Shown: one piece after another, positions 11,420-23,986 of the stretch | How the letters are laid out: the number at the start of each line of letters is the position of its first letter | Position numbering within the stretch: position 1 is the first letter of the stretch | NCBI GenBank assembly: GCA_029204225.1 | Contig: CM055100.1 | Span: 33,904,645 to 33,968,644 of the forward strand | DNA: 64,000 nt | Direction of reading: 5' to 3' | DNA from: Diphasiastrum complanatum | Lineage: Eukaryota > Streptophyta > Lycopodiopsida > Lycopodiales > Lycopodiaceae | Made by a program: the position numbers and the translations under genes | The notes under the pieces: model-generated | Seen by the model: the letters and a program-made list of their open reading frames with translations, nothing else | What the model was told of the DNA's origin: nothing | The model's database searches: none

Positions 11420-12475
11420 GTCATTCTTGAGCCCTCGCAGAAAGAAGGTCAGTAGTAATAGGGGTGGTAGTAACACAGTGGGTTCCACTTAGCGTGACAA
11501 CTCTGTCAAATGACGCCAATATTGTCGGATGGTTTCGTTACTTCCTTGTTGTAGGGAAGTTAGTGTGAACAGTAGGCCATCAACTGTTCGATGGGGAGAC
11601 ATTGAATAGTCTGATTGAGTCACATCAGATGTTTGTGACGAGTATAGCCACAAGAGAAAATCTTCCAACCTATGAAGAGCTAGCTGGATTGATTTTGCAG
11701 GAAGAGCCTCCTCAATGGTGTGAATTGAGCCTCTCTGCAGACTATGATACCAGTGCCTAGCCGCTCCAGATAAAGTGCTGGTGAAAAACATCATTTCATG
11801 ATGTGGGTTTGTGATGGCACTGGTAAAGCGGGTGGTCCAAAAAGCATCAATATGCTCTTCGACACTTTCATACGGTGCTCCATGAAACTCAGGAGTGGAT
11901 CCACTAAGCTTGGGTAGTCCTCCTGTCTCCGGGGGTACTACAATTGGTTCAGTCAAACGTCTTGCCATTCTGTTGGCAACAGGTTCTATAGCAGCAGGTG
12001 TTACGTTCACTAACGGTGGTTCTGTAGCGTCGGTGGGCTCAAGTTATGGCAGTTCTTCTATAGGTTCCAACGTATCATCCAAGTCCATTATAGGTGGGTG
12101 AGACTCATCATCTAAGGCTGGTGGGATAAGAAACCCACGATTGCTTCTTTTGAGCCCTCGCTCTCTCTGGGAATTTGAAGTCTCTCCGTGCGGTGTTCCT
12201 TGAGACCTAGGTTTCCTTGGTATACCTATGATGTCTTGTCTAGGGTGACACTAATGACTTCTGTGTAATGTTCTTCTCACTTTCGGATAGCAATCGACTG
12301 TCGTTGCACATGCGTTTTGTGGTTTTCCCAAGTTACCCCATAGGTCATCCACCCTTCGTCCACTAATACTGCATATGGCCTAACTAGCTCTACTTGGTCA
12401 TTCTTCTGCTCGATTCTAATCCAACAGTATCCATGTACAGTTTTTCTTGGTTCCCGCCGACCCAACATTGAATAT
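11420..12475 (-). pseudogene. G1: Ty3/gypsy Gag, degraded
   Basis: The frame at 12010-11489 gives a retrotransposon Gag core: VEEHIDAFWTTRFTSAI, HEMMFFTSTLSGAARHWYHS, EALPAK, then NETIRQYWRHLTELSR. A shifted frame continues with FFLRGLKNDIQMIV around 11440-11400. Upstream readings (12475-12010, with frameshifts) look like a proline/acid-rich Gag N-terminus. Near 11400 the sequence changes to the copia C3 linker, so the gypsy copy is truncated at that point. No protease or RT belonging to G1 is attached. Confidence 0.7.
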
Positions 12476-12479
12476 GTTG

Positions 12480-15119
12480 ATGATGCATAAATTGTCGACT
12501 ACACTCACGTGTACACCGTTGGGTTAGCACATAGTGACTATCGCTAAAACTCGAGTAGTGTCAAGCAATTACTTATCAACAGGAAAAACAATTTTATCAC
12601 TAGTGAAACAACATTCGCGATTTCGGTAAGTCTAGTAGCATCACGCAACGAGAGAGCATTTCATCAAACATTCAAACGCTCCTGACGTTTGTTAGTTTTC
12701 ACAAAATACAGCATAAGCAAATAAGGACCTCTAACCTTAAATGACCGGCTGGTGACGTGACTTACTGCTTGTCTAAATCCAACATAACAAGCTTACAGAA
12801 AGTTGGTACACCAAATCACTTATATTCACTAGCATTGCAGGCAATGTAATGTAAAATCGCTTATAGGTCCCTTCACTATGCGTAATACGATTTCGGATCA
12901 CATATACTCTAGCACAGAATAGTTCAGCAAACTAACCATCTTTCACACAACTTGCATAACATGTAATGATCTGAGATGAAATTAAAGTACCTTAGTGATG
13001 AGTGAGGTAGCCGAATTGCCGCAAGAGCTCACTAGTCATGAATATCTCAAAGTCCCGGTTGTTTTGCCTTTACTGTCTCGCATGGCTTCTTGGAATGCGA
13101 TGGGTATGTGCTTGAATGCTGGCTGACTGCAGAAGAATGCTAGAAATTAGCAAATTCAATGCCTTGGATCTCTGCCTCAAAGGTAAGGTTGATTCGCCAT
13201 ATCGGTGCACTTAGCCTAACTAGCAGTAGAAGTGTGATTGAATGCTGCATAAGTCCACTTTTTGAATCACCGATTGATGGCTTCAAAAATGCGTTCAAAT
13301 CAGGGAGAGACAACGGATGAATTTTGCTACAGAATCAGCGAAGGGATGCTTTAAGGCTCCACAAAAATCAGCGATTGAATCTTCGTGAGTGAATTTTCAG
13401 AACCGTTAATATACTAGGCAGAACCAACAAAGGTACAGTGCTTCATAAATCAGCGATGGAGGGCTTAAAAAATGTGCTGGACTAATCAATGAGGAAATAC
13501 GCTATAGGCTGGCTCAGAGAGTGCGATTGGTTGGTTGGTTGTAAAAAGTGCTCTCAGATCAGGCAGAAAATAGCAGAGGTATTTTGCTCCAGAAACCAAC
13601 GATGGAGGGCTATGGAAATAGACTCCATGGTTGTCTACACTGGGATATGTAGACAACAATGGGTTAAAGCAGAGGTCCTGTTTACAAAATGTAGTATTTT
13701 TTCACACAATGGGATATTGGTCTCCGATGGACTGACAAGGATTTACCCACTTCTGAGCAAAGAGGATTTGTGCTTGCAATGTTTCTTGCTATCATCAATG
13801 GACAGACAGGTGGCTTGATCAACTAAGCAAGAAGTCTTGAGCCACAGCTGGTCGTAGGTGGCTTCTGCAGATGTAGGCCGTGGGCAGAGAGGGCCGTGGG
13901 CATGTAGGTGGGTATGCAGATCAGGCCAGTCATGAGCTACAGAGGCCACACAAGCAGATTTCGAGGATCACATGCAACTCAAGTAGGTCGCACAGGGCTC
14001 AGCTCTCTGATTTTTGGCCTTATATGGAACAGTAGACAGTAGACAGGTCAAACAAGCTGCAACCAACTAGTACATGGTCATAGGCAACTCCAGCGAGCTA
14101 TTCCAAGCTCTCCACAAGTGTAACGAGTTCTCCATAGGTGCAGCAGTGACTGTCCAGGGCTGTAGGTAGCAGGTTTGGAGTTTGAGTCTTTGTATCCTTC
14201 TCACTTTTTACTGTTATTTTACTGGTATTTGATTCTCTTGATTGCGGATACACTTTTCGAGCACCCAAGGGTATCCAAGCATTCTAAAAATACAGACATT
14301 ACGCCAACTGCTTGAACACAAACCAATCACTGCTTACGAAACAAATCTCCAACATGCATTCAAAACATTCCACTCAACACTTGCATACAAACACTCAAGC
14401 ACCTCATGCTAATGTACTCCATTTGAACCAAGCAAGTCATGATCATTGTCCCATCACTCCCCCTCTTGGAACAAGTAACCGAAATCTTTTTGCATATTCA
14501 AACTGTTAACTGACCTCACATTGTTATTGACCAACCATCAAAGAAAACCCTACTCCAAACTCTCAAACTTTCAACCAATCCACTCAACCATTTCTATTTA
14601 TCAGCCAACCACACATGAGTGTCAAACTCAATCTCCACGAATCAAACAAAACATTCCATATTTTAAGCAATTAACATGGAACAAAGTAACCACTACGAAC
14701 ATCCAATCAAACATGCCATGGGGTAACTAACCTTAAATCTCTCTCAAACAATCAACATTGAACAAGTATCTCTCAAAATTTAGCATTCTACGTTCTCAAT
14801 TGACGATACTAGCATGGGAGACCACGAGACCAGAAAGTGAAGTTAACTTCTCACATCCCATACAAAACACTAGTATTGAGCAATAAGAAAGTAGGCATAC
14901 CAAATTTCATTCTCAGCTTATCAACATTCAATCAACAACCCAAAGGCATTCCAACTCACATGACTTCTAACTAACTCTCAACAATTGGGATGAAACTCTC
15001 AATCAACATGGCATTCAACTATCACATCAAACTCATCAAGCTCTCAACTCTCAACTTAGCAACTATCAACATCATCTCATTATCCCATTCTCACATCAAA
15101 CTATCACATCATCATCCAA
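12480..15119. other. Non-coding retroelement-flanking region with degenerate repeats and a G-poor tract
   Basis: No convincing gene was found. From about 13260 to 13620 a degenerate motif recurs (AATCAGCGATGGAGGGCTT, AATCAGCGATTGAAT, ACCAACGATGGAGGGCT), which suggests decayed short tandem repeats. From about 14290 to 15120 the plus strand is rich in A, C and T with very few G. Open frames in that stretch are low-complexity by composition. The position between two halves of copia C3, next to the Gag of G1, fits an LTR or leader of an inserted gypsy element, but no LTR pair or primer-binding site was found. Confidence 0.4.
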
Positions 15120-15545
15120 CTATATCTTAACACAAAGAGTGGCCTCCTTGTATAGTAATTCCCAAGTGTCCCCCTTCAAAATGAGGCTTTGCCAATTTTT
15201 GTGCCCTTCCAGCCTTCTTTCCATTTGTTCTTGACAGACAGGTAACTCGACCTTTTCGCGAGGATAGTCGAGATCAAAAATTTGATCAATAGATTGTCTA
15301 GACATTCGTTGTACAGCAGCATGATTTAAATGACCAAGTCTATAATGCCAAAGTAAACCTTTATTTGAATGAATTGAAGTACTGAGAGCTTGACTAGAGA
15401 CAGAAAAGCAATGACTCAACTTATACAAGTATCCATGCCTCTTTCCGAGTGCTAGGATCTTGCCTATCCTATCAACTACTTTACACTGATCACATTCGAA
15501 CTCTACTCTATGTCCTAGATCTGTGATTCTGCTTACAAAGAGCAG
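15120..15545 (-). pseudogene. Ty1/copia protease-integrase N-terminus, probably the upstream half of C3
   Basis: The minus strand reads VSRITDLGHRVEFECDQC, then GKILALGKRHGYLYKLSH and LLWHYRLGHLNHAAVQRM. These are the copia protease tail and the GAG-pre-integrase region that holds the HHCC zinc-binding histidines. Homology stops near 15130. Orientation and style are compatible with the RT/RNase H at 9.6-11.4 kb, so I infer one copia element split by later insertions. Frames are broken. Confidence 0.7.
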
Positions 15546-15682
15546 ATTCTAAATTCAGAATCATCCTCACTACTAGATACTTCCTCCCATTCAGATGGAG
15601 GTATGCGTGCTCTTTCTGACTGAGGCACCTTGGGATAACCGCCAACTACTGTTCGTTCTTTACCCCTTCCAAAAATCAATAC

Positions 15683-17421
15683 TCATGCGAGAATGTCGAC
15701 TGTGCAGTTGCTAAGCCTGAGCCATGGTCGGCCTAGCAGTATAGAGTACCCACGATTCCCGACGTACATCCTCATGATGTAAAAGTCCACTTGAATGGTC
15801 TTGTTAGCCACGGTAATGGGTACATTCTTAAGCTCGCCCTCTGGTTTGATCACAGAGTTGTTGGCTAGCTTTAGAGCTGTCAAGGTAGAAGGTTCTAGAG
15901 TAAAACCAAGGTGATCTGAAAGTTCTAGACTTATGATGTTAACTGCTGACCCTGCATCAACTATGGCCCCTGAAATGACTAGGCCATCTATGAGTACATC
16001 TACCTTAGGGCAATAGCGATCTAACAAATCTGCATCTACTTTCCCTATTGTAGGTGGCTCTAGTGTTCTAGTCGTGGGTGGTCTCATCAGCCATTTGACC
16101 GTGCGTTTAATAGTGGGTGACAACTGTACTAGTTGCCAGAGGCCTATTTCCAATTTTAGATTCTCTAGGGCTTGACCTAGGTCAATATTCCCTCTCTTCA
16201 GATTAAGGTCTATATGCTTCCTAAACCTGCACGTTGGGGTCATGGTTCTCTTGATTTCTAGGCCGATTTTTTCTTTTCTCGGTCCTAGGAATCTGGGATG
16301 TCTACGCCCTTCCAAGACGCTAACCTCACATTGCTCTTTGGGCAGTGGATCCTTATAGATGGTGTAGGTTCGAATACTGGCTTCTCAATGACCACTAGGT
16401 TATCTATCTCCGGTGGTGGTTTTGGTGACGGCTTGGGTTTCCTGGGAGGTAGCTCCGTCTGGAGGTTACTCCGAGTCACTAATAAAACCTCTTTCCTGCT
16501 CGTGGGTTCCTCTAGTGTCTCCACGGCAATGAAGTTCACGAGTGACCGGTCATCTTCTATGCATGCCTTCCCTTTATCCACCTAGCTAATCTTGGGTCCC
16601 CGTTGTATGTATTGAGGTGGCCTTGATGGCCCCACTGTTTTGTCCTCCTGGGGTCTATGGTTCACTGGCCCAGGCATCCTATTTCCAGTGTTTAATGCGT
16701 CTCTACGTACCCAGCATCTATCCTCCAAGTGTCCAGGCCTCTTGCAGTACCCGCACACTTGGTTGGGACAGTTTCGATTTAAGTGATTCCCTCTACGATG
16801 TCTACACACTAAGGGATTTGGTCCTTCTATGGGGTGTCTCTGACCCAACAAATTTTGGTGTCGTTTGAGAAAATTTACATCTACTGCTAAGGTCTGCATA
16901 TTCTCACTCATCACGTCCATGTATCCCTTTAGCATGGTTCGCATATCGCCTAGTTCTACATTAGAGCCTGTGCCCTCATAGCCTCTATCGGGCGTCTGTG
17001 CTTGGAGCCTTCGTGCATCTTGTGTTTGCACGTTCCTGCCTTGTCGAGGTTCAATAGCCTGTATGGGACGGGGTTCCACTATGGGAACCCCATTGGCAAG
17101 TACATCAAGTGGCCTCCTTGAGGGTGTAGGAGTTGGTGCCATTTAAGGCCCCTTTCCAAAACTAGCCAAGATGCTTCTTTTGTCAACAGCTAGAGGAGGT
17201 ATCTACCAAACTTTGCTAGCCTCTAAGGCCTTCTTGCATTTATGATCCAAAAGGTTGTTGAAGACTCTTGCCAACCTTTCTCTCTCTTGTTAGGTGTCCT
17301 CTATTTCCCTCGGTCCTCCATTTTCCTTGGCTTTTCATTTGATTTTCCTTGTAGTATGCACAGCCTGACTTTTGGTTTGTGGTTTCTTGGGATTACCGAC
17401 TGATTTGCGTACTTTGCCCAT
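15683..17421 (-). pseudogene. G2: Ty3/gypsy Gag-protease fragment
   Basis: The reading starts at an ATG at 17421 (MGKVRKSVGNPKK) and meets stops and shifts before 17142. The frame 17142-16585 ends with tandem zinc knuckles: a degenerate CRHRRGNHLNRNC and then a good CGYCKRPGHLEDRC. The following frames (16581-15683) contain a retropepsin-like domain with VDAGSAVNIIS as active site and ILLGRPWL near the end, both characteristic of gypsy-type proteases. The Gag core seems shortened. RT, RNase H and integrase do not follow; copia sequence takes over at about 15550. Confidence 0.75.
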
Positions 17422-18021
17422 TTCCCGTAATCTGCCCAATTTTACCCGTTAGGGTTTCTGCCAGTTTTCAGTATTGCCCATAATTTACAGCTTGGGTTTT
17501 TCCCGATAGATATTTTTCTTTGATGGCTCTTTGACTGGGGTTGACTTTTTTGGCATTCATGACTAGGGCTCCCACGACAACACGGTTCCCCTGAAAATGC
17601 ACTAGGCAATCATGTATTAGTAAAACCAGGTACATGGTAGGATTTTAGCACGGCTATGCCATCTATTTTTACAACTGGCTAAAAAGCCGTAAAACTTTAT
17701 CACAAGCCATTTCTAAGGCTGCAACCTTTTCTCTAGCCACATTTAGGGCGGGCTGGGACCCAATTCTAGGTGGACTGGCATTTTTGGCTCGGTCTTTACA
17801 AAAATTGGCCACAAAATATTTTTGACGATTTTTTTGAAAGTCAACTTCTTTATTTTAAACTGTGTCTAGCCACTTTAGGGCGGGCTGGGAGCCAATTCTA
17901 AGGCAAACTTGTGCCGATTTTTCTCTAATAACCAGGTTTTACATGCCGGTTTTTTTACAATTATTGCGAACTTAGACTTCAAAATTAGCCCAATTTTTCG
18001 TGCAAAAATATCGGCTAACCT
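17422..18021. repeat. Non-coding region with an internal direct repeat
   Basis: There is no gene. A segment TAGCCACATTTAGGGCGGGC at about 17733 recurs at about 17867 (with CACTTTAGGG), each followed by a near-identical GGGA(C/G)CCAATTCTA. It lies directly upstream of G2 Gag, so it may be part of a gypsy leader or LTR. The stretch ends abruptly where the truncated C4 LTR begins. Confidence 0.5.
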
Positions 18022-18637
18022 GTACCAAATCACATAGGATGCTTTCCAATAAGTTCATTCCTCATATTACATTGTGATAGCATCTTTGAAATAAGGCAAA
18101 AATGTGTTTGGATAGGCTAGAGAAATTCTAGGATCTAAAAATAGCATGTTCTATATTGTTTTTGGATCTCGAGATCTTGAACCCCAAGTTAGGGTGGATC
18201 CAATGACCTATTAGGGTAGATGTTAGGGTTAGGGTATGATAAGTTCATAGGTGCCCTAATATTCTCAGATCCGAGCTTGAAATGTATAAATACATGATGG
18301 GATCTCCATCAAATCATCAAGAAAAATCGAGTTTTTCCACTTCTATCATCATTGTCTTTTGGTGCTGAGTTCTAACTATTGGATGTGAGTGTTCTTATGC
18401 ATTAATTGCTTGGTTTGGAAGGTAATGAACCTGTTTACAGGTCTGAGAAGCTTGTTGTACTTTACTTTGGTTCATTTGATCAAATCTATGTGCCTAATGT
18501 GGAGTTAAATGTCAAATTTGCTAGTTTTGGTAACTAGTCTTGATTCTAGCTCATAGTTTGGATCTAGATCTTGTATTTGTGCATCCTCCATCACTTTTAA
18601 GATTGATTGGGATTCATTTTGCTGTAAAATTTTGTCA
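18022..18637 (+). mobile_element. C4: 5' LTR, truncated at its left end
   Basis: It matches the LTR at 23391-23986 along its whole length with scattered substitutions and ends in TTTTGTCA just before a primer-binding site. The first 90 or so bases present in the 3' LTR (from TGAAATTTCACA) are missing, so the element lost its outer end and its left target duplication. The LTR contains AGGGTTAGGGT, which is telomere-like only by chance. Confidence 0.9.
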
Positions 18638-18650
18638 TGGTATCAGTGCC
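18638..18650 (+). other. C4 primer-binding site
   Basis: TGGTATCAGTGCC starts directly after the LTR terminal CA. It matches the tRNA-Met type site TGGTATCAGAGCC except for one base. Confidence 0.85.
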
Positions 18651-19463
18651 TAATCAAAAGTGAGCTTTAGATTTGATTTTCTCAAGCTTAGATCCTAGAT
18701 TTGAGTAGTATTGGCTTTGTCCTTGCTACTAGTTGCTAATCTAATGATTGTACCTTCAAATTAGGTTTCATTTGAGTGATAATAAATCAAAGGGAGCTTG
18801 TTTTGCTGAGTTATAGCTGCAGGAACCGAGATTGACCCATTTCCATTCAACCAAACCAAATTAGAAAGTTCTTATGAGTTGAATCTTGGAGTACATGTCT
18901 CCTAGTAGAGATTTTCATAAGGATTTGAATGCCACCACTCTTTAGAAGTTTGGATCAGCCATTTGAGAGCTTAATTATGTTTTTCTTAGGCTTTTTAAGA
19001 TCCTAAAATACACCTTTTAGGTTCAGATCAAGTGTTTTGATGATTTTTTATCTAGAAATGCAAAACTAGTGAAAATTGTGTTTCTATTCTACTCGGTTTT
19101 GGATAGGTTTATGATTGAATATGTCAGTGTGATTCAACCTGAATTTATGAGGCTTTATTTGTAAGACATTTGTGTGCTATAAAGTGCTTTTGGTTCAATA
19201 TAGGTGGATTCACCCTTCTTGTGAAGTCGAGATCGAGGAGACTAGTTTGATAAAATCTATAGTAAGTTTGGATCTAGTTTGGATCTAGAAGATAGATCAA
19301 GCTCAAGATCACCTTAGATGTCGTTGAGAAATCAGAGAGTGATTCATCTATGTCCTAACTACCCTAGGCCTATTTTTACACATGTGAATATGCTCACACG
19401 TGTGTGGACTACAATATGTACAATCTATCTTGTTTCTTTGAATCTATCTCCTTATTATTAAAG
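18651..19463 (+). other. C4 untranslated leader
   Basis: About 810 bp without coding potential between the primer-binding site and the Gag start codon. The leader length is similar to the 730 bp in C1. Packaging signals would be expected here but cannot be recognised by eye. Confidence 0.6.
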
Positions 19464-22400
19464 ATGGCATCCATAAGTGCCTATCTTTTGAATTCTAGTG
19501 ATAGATTGGACTCTTCAAATTATTCAATTTGGAAGTTAAGAATGGAATCCATCCTTGTCATGAAAGATTTGATAGACATTTGAATGGAGAGGAAGATGAG
19601 CCAATCCATCCACAAGAAGCAACTAAATACAAGAGAAGGTGCAAGCTTGCACTTCATTGTATTAAATTGAATGTTGCAAATGATTTGCTCAAAGAAGTAG
19701 GAGCATGTACCTCATCCCAAGAGGCTTGGGAGACTCTTCAAAAGATCTATGAGTCCAAGAATACCTCAAGGTTACTTTCCCTCAAGAACCAAGTTCTTCA
19801 ATGCTTCCAAGGGAGGAGTGAGAGTGGACATCAATTTGTTTTGAGAGTAAAAGATTCGAACAAAGAGCTTACTTATGTTCGTGAACCTATTAAAGAGAGT
19901 GACCTTGTGCAAATAGTTTTGAATGGCTTATGTAGTGATTTTACTACCCTTGTCCAAAGCTATGCCATCATGGGAAACTTGGCTACAATTGAAGACCTTC
20001 AAAGTGTGTTGATGGCCAAGGAGAGTAGGAAGGCTCATATCAAATCAAGGATGGAGAGGCTCTCCATCGATGATGGTGATGACAAAGCCTTATTTTTCAA
20101 GAGCAAAGGCACATCAAAGACCAAGGGAGGAGCATTTAAAAGGGAGCAAGCAAAGGATGGAGATCAAGGAGGATCCACATCCTCATCATCACAAGTCAAG
20201 CCCAAGAAGGACAAATATAAGATAAAGTGCTACTATTGTAGCAAGATGGGGCATTATGCCTTGGAATGCTTCAAGAGGAAGCAAGATCAAAGCCAAGCCA
20301 ACATTGGACAAGAGGAGGAAGAGAGCTATCATGAGGACTCACTCATTATGTCAACCTTTTCATCATCAAATGTCAAAGGTGAAGATCCTTGGTGGATAGA
20401 TAGTGGGGCTAGCTCCCACATGTCGAGTAAAAGGGAGTATTTTTCTCAACTCACACCTTATGTAGGACCTATAAAGTCCATTTTTACAGCAGGTGATCAT
20501 GAACGTAAAGTTGAAGGTGTGGGATCCATTCCCTTATGCTTAGGATCCTCCAAGAAGACTAAGATATATGGTGTTCTCTTCATTCCTAGCATCACTAAGA
20601 ATTTGCTTAGTGTTGGCCAACTTTTAGATCATGGTTTCATTGTGGAGTTCTCTACTAATATATGCAACATCAAGAAAAGTGGGATGATCATAGCAAGGGG
20701 GACAAGGTTTGGGAGGCTATTTAAACTTGATGCTTTTGTTAATCCTAACCAAGTTGTGATGGTAGCCGAGGAGACCAAGATGACCACATTTGACTTGTGG
20801 CACAAGAGGCTTGGTCACATCAACACCAAGTCCATGGAAGCTATGTGCAAGGAGGAGCTTGCTCTTGGCCTTCCAAGATCTTTGGCAAAGGGGTATGTGA
20901 AGCTTGTGCCTTGGCTAAGGCACACAAGTTACCTTTTTCAAGCTCAATCACAAAGACAAGTCATCCTCTTGAGTTGATCCACTTGGATGTGCATTTTGCT
21001 AGCACAAAGAGCAATGGTGGAGCTACAATGTTTGTCACCTTTATAGATGACTACTCAAGATATGGATGGGTATATCTACTTTCCTCTAAAGCACATGTTT
21101 TTGAGAGTTTTGTAAAGTTCAAGACTTTTGTTGAGAAGCATCAAAACCACAAGATCAAGCTCTTTAGAAGTGATAATGGAGGAGAATATATCTCCAATGA
21201 ATTTAAAGATTTTGTGATCAAGAAGGGATCAAGAAGGAGTTATCTTGCCCCTACACTCCTCAACAAAATGGGGCAGCCGAGAGAAGAAATAGGGCACTAT
21301 GTGAGTGTTCTAAAGCTCTAAGGTTATATGCATGCCTACCTAAGTCTTTTTTGGGAGAAGCTCTCACGTGTGCTAACTTCTTATGTAATAGAGTTCCATG
21401 TAGCTCTATAAATATTATAACATCTTATGAGTTATTGTATGGAGAAAAGCCTAATCTCAAAAGCTTGAAGGTGTTTGGATGCATTTGCTATGTACATGTC
21501 CCTTTGGACAAAAGAACCAAGGAGGATCCATCATCCATGAAGGGGATCATGGTAGGTTATGGCAATGCAAGCAAAGGTTACAAAATCTACATTCCCTCTT
21601 CTCAAAAGGTTGTCATTTCTATGAGACTAGAATGCATAAGCTTGAAGATGATTCATTTAACCACTCTATTGGAAGAGAGGTACCCGAGATCAAGGAGGAG
21701 CTATAACCAAGAACACCAAGCACACCAAGAAGATCCACAAGGTCAAGAATGGAGCCATTAAGGCTCACATACAAGGACAAGGGTAAGCAAGCCGAGGGAA
21801 GTACTTCTTCTTATGCCTTCATCACATCTTTTGAAGAGCCTTCAAATGTTAGTGAAGCTTTAGAATCAAAGGAGTGGTTTCAAGCTATGTGTGATGAGTA
21901 CAATGCATTGATGGAGAATGATACTTGGATGCTTGTTGATCTACCTTCGGATAGGAATGTAATTGGATGTAAGTGGGTTTTTAAGCTCAAGTTGAATCAA
22001 GATGGGAGTGTTTCTAAGCACAAGGCAAGGCTTGTAGCCAAGGGGTATGCTCAATCAAAGGGCATAGATTATGATGAGACCTTTGCACCTATGGCAAAGA
22101 TGGTCACCATAAGACTAATCATTGCCTTGCTTCTCACTTGATTGGTTATTGTTTCAAATGGATGTGTCCAATGTTTTCTTAAATGGTCATTTGGAAGAGG
22201 ATATATTCATGGAGCAGCCCACATCAAGCAAGGTATGGAAGACAAGGTTTGTCATCTCAAGAGGAGCTTGTATGGTTTGAAACAAGCTTCTAGAACTTGG
22301 AACACAAGGCTCAATACTTTTCTCATTTCTATTGGATTTACTCCTAGTGAGTATGATCCCACTTTGTGCATAAGATTTAGTGCAAAAGGCATTGTACTTT

Positions 22401-23290
22401 TATTACTTTATGTTGATGATATCATACTTAGTGGAGATGATTTAGAAGGTGTTGAGAAAACTAAGCTAGATCTATCCAAAGAGTTCAAGATGGTAGATCT
22501 CGGGCTTTTGCACTTCATTTTGGGTATGGAAGTACTTAGATCTTTAGATTATGTCTTCATTTGTCAATCTAAGTATGCCATTTTATTACTCAATAGATTT
22601 AACATGCATGGATGCAAGCATGTAGAGACTCCTATGGAGCATGATGTAAAAGTAACCAATAAAGAGGATGAAAGATCCTTCAAGGACATCACTCTTTATA
22701 GGCAGCTTATTGGCTCCTTAATGTGGATAACCATAACAAGACCTGATTTTTGCTATAGTGTTTGCAAGCTTAGTCAAAATATGCAAGATCCATTAGTTAT
22801 CCATTGGAAATGTGCCAAAAGAATATTGAGATACATCTCGGGCACACTAGATTCTGGGATCCTTTATAGAGGTGAATCCATTAACTTGCATGCTTTTAGT
22901 GATTCATATTTTGTAGGGGACAAGAAGGATACAGCAAGTGCCTTTGCAACTTCCATTGGAGAAGGTGTGGTTTCTTGGCTATCAAAGAAGCAAGAAACAA
23001 TATCTCTTTCATCAACCGAGGCCGATTCCACTCATCTACAATGACAACATCTCAGTCCAACACCTAGCATCCAATCCAATCTACATGCAAGGAGCAAACA
23101 CATAGAGATTGCTCACCACTTTGTAAGAGAAAAGGTCCAAGCTAAGGAGGTCTCATTGGAGCATGTTTCAAGTGAAGAATGCATAGCTGATATATTGACA
23201 AAGCCTCTGCAAAAGAATGCTTTTTTGAAGCTTAGATCAGCCCTTGGCTTAATTAGTAAAGCTATGTTATCATCTAGCTAGATTGTGAGG
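19464..23290 (+). pseudogene. C4: Ty1/copia Gag-Pol polyprotein, frameshifted
   Basis: The probable start is ATG 19464 (MASISAYLLNSSDRLDSS); the frame shifts near 19570. Gag has EAWETLQKIYESKNTSRL and a zinc knuckle CYYCSKMGHYALEC (20229-20270). Protease has [13 protein letters not shown] (about 20392-20430). Integrase has LWHKRLGHINTKSMEAM, then after a shift near 20890 CEACALAKAHKLPF, FIDDYSRYGW and RSDNGGEYIS, and a further shift before the PQQNG block. RT has CKWVFKLKLNQDGS, YDETFAPMAK, LKRSLYGLKQASRTW and the intact catalytic LLYVDDIILSG. RNase H has ISLSSTEA and, after a stop at 23042, the out-of-frame YNDNISVQHLASNP tail. Domain order PR-INT-RT-RH is typical of copia. It is the most complete element here, but at least five lesions make it inactive. 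Confidence 0.92.
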
Positions 23291-23298
23291 AGGAGTAT

Positions 23299-23986
23299 TG
23301 AAATTTCACAATTCTAGCTTGATCAATTTTGGTCACATGCATTGTAATTGGCAAGATGGCCATGTAAATAGATGCCACACGTGCCAAATCACATAGGATG
23401 TTTTCCAATAAGTTCATTCCTCATATTACATCGTGATAGCATCTTTGAAATAAGGCAAAAATGTGTTTGGATAGGCTAGAGAAATTCTAGGATCTAAAAA
23501 TAGCATGTTTCACATTGTTTTTGGATCTCAAGATCTTGATTCCAAGTTAGGGTGGATCCAATGACCTATTAGGGTAGATGTTAGGGTTAGGGTATGATAA
23601 GTTCATAGGTGCCCTAATATGCTCAGATCTGAGCTTGAAATGTATAAATACATGATGGGATCTCCATCAAATTATCAAGAAAAATCGAGTTTTTCCATCT
23701 ATCATCATTGTCTTTTGGTGGCAAGTTCTAACTATTGGATGTGAGTGTTCTTATGCATTAATTGCTTGGTTTGGAAGGTATTGAACCTGTTTTCAGGTCT
23801 GAGAAGCTTTTTGTACTTTACTTTGGTTCATTTGATCAAATCTATGTGCCTAATGTGGAGTTAAATGCCAAATTTGCTAGTTTTGATAACTAGTCTTGAT
23901 TCTAGCTCATAGTTTGGATCTAGATCTTTGCATCCTCCATCACTTTTAGGATTGATTGGGATTCATTTTGCTGTAAAATTTTGTCA
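23299..23986 (+). mobile_element. C4: 3' LTR, complete
   Basis: It starts with TGAAATTTCACAATTC after a purine-rich GTGAGGAGGAG and ends with TTTTGTCA, giving TG...CA ends and 688 bp. It matches the truncated 5' LTR at 18022. The two copies differ at scattered positions, so the insertion is not very recent. Confidence 0.88.

Noticed and set aside
14312-14730. Two plus-strand frames rich in His, Asn, Gln and Thr
   Set aside because: Explained by the G-poor composition of the region; no recognisable domain.
18220-18240. Telomere-like AGGGTTAGGG motif
   Set aside because: It occurs at the same position in both C4 LTRs and is only two units long.
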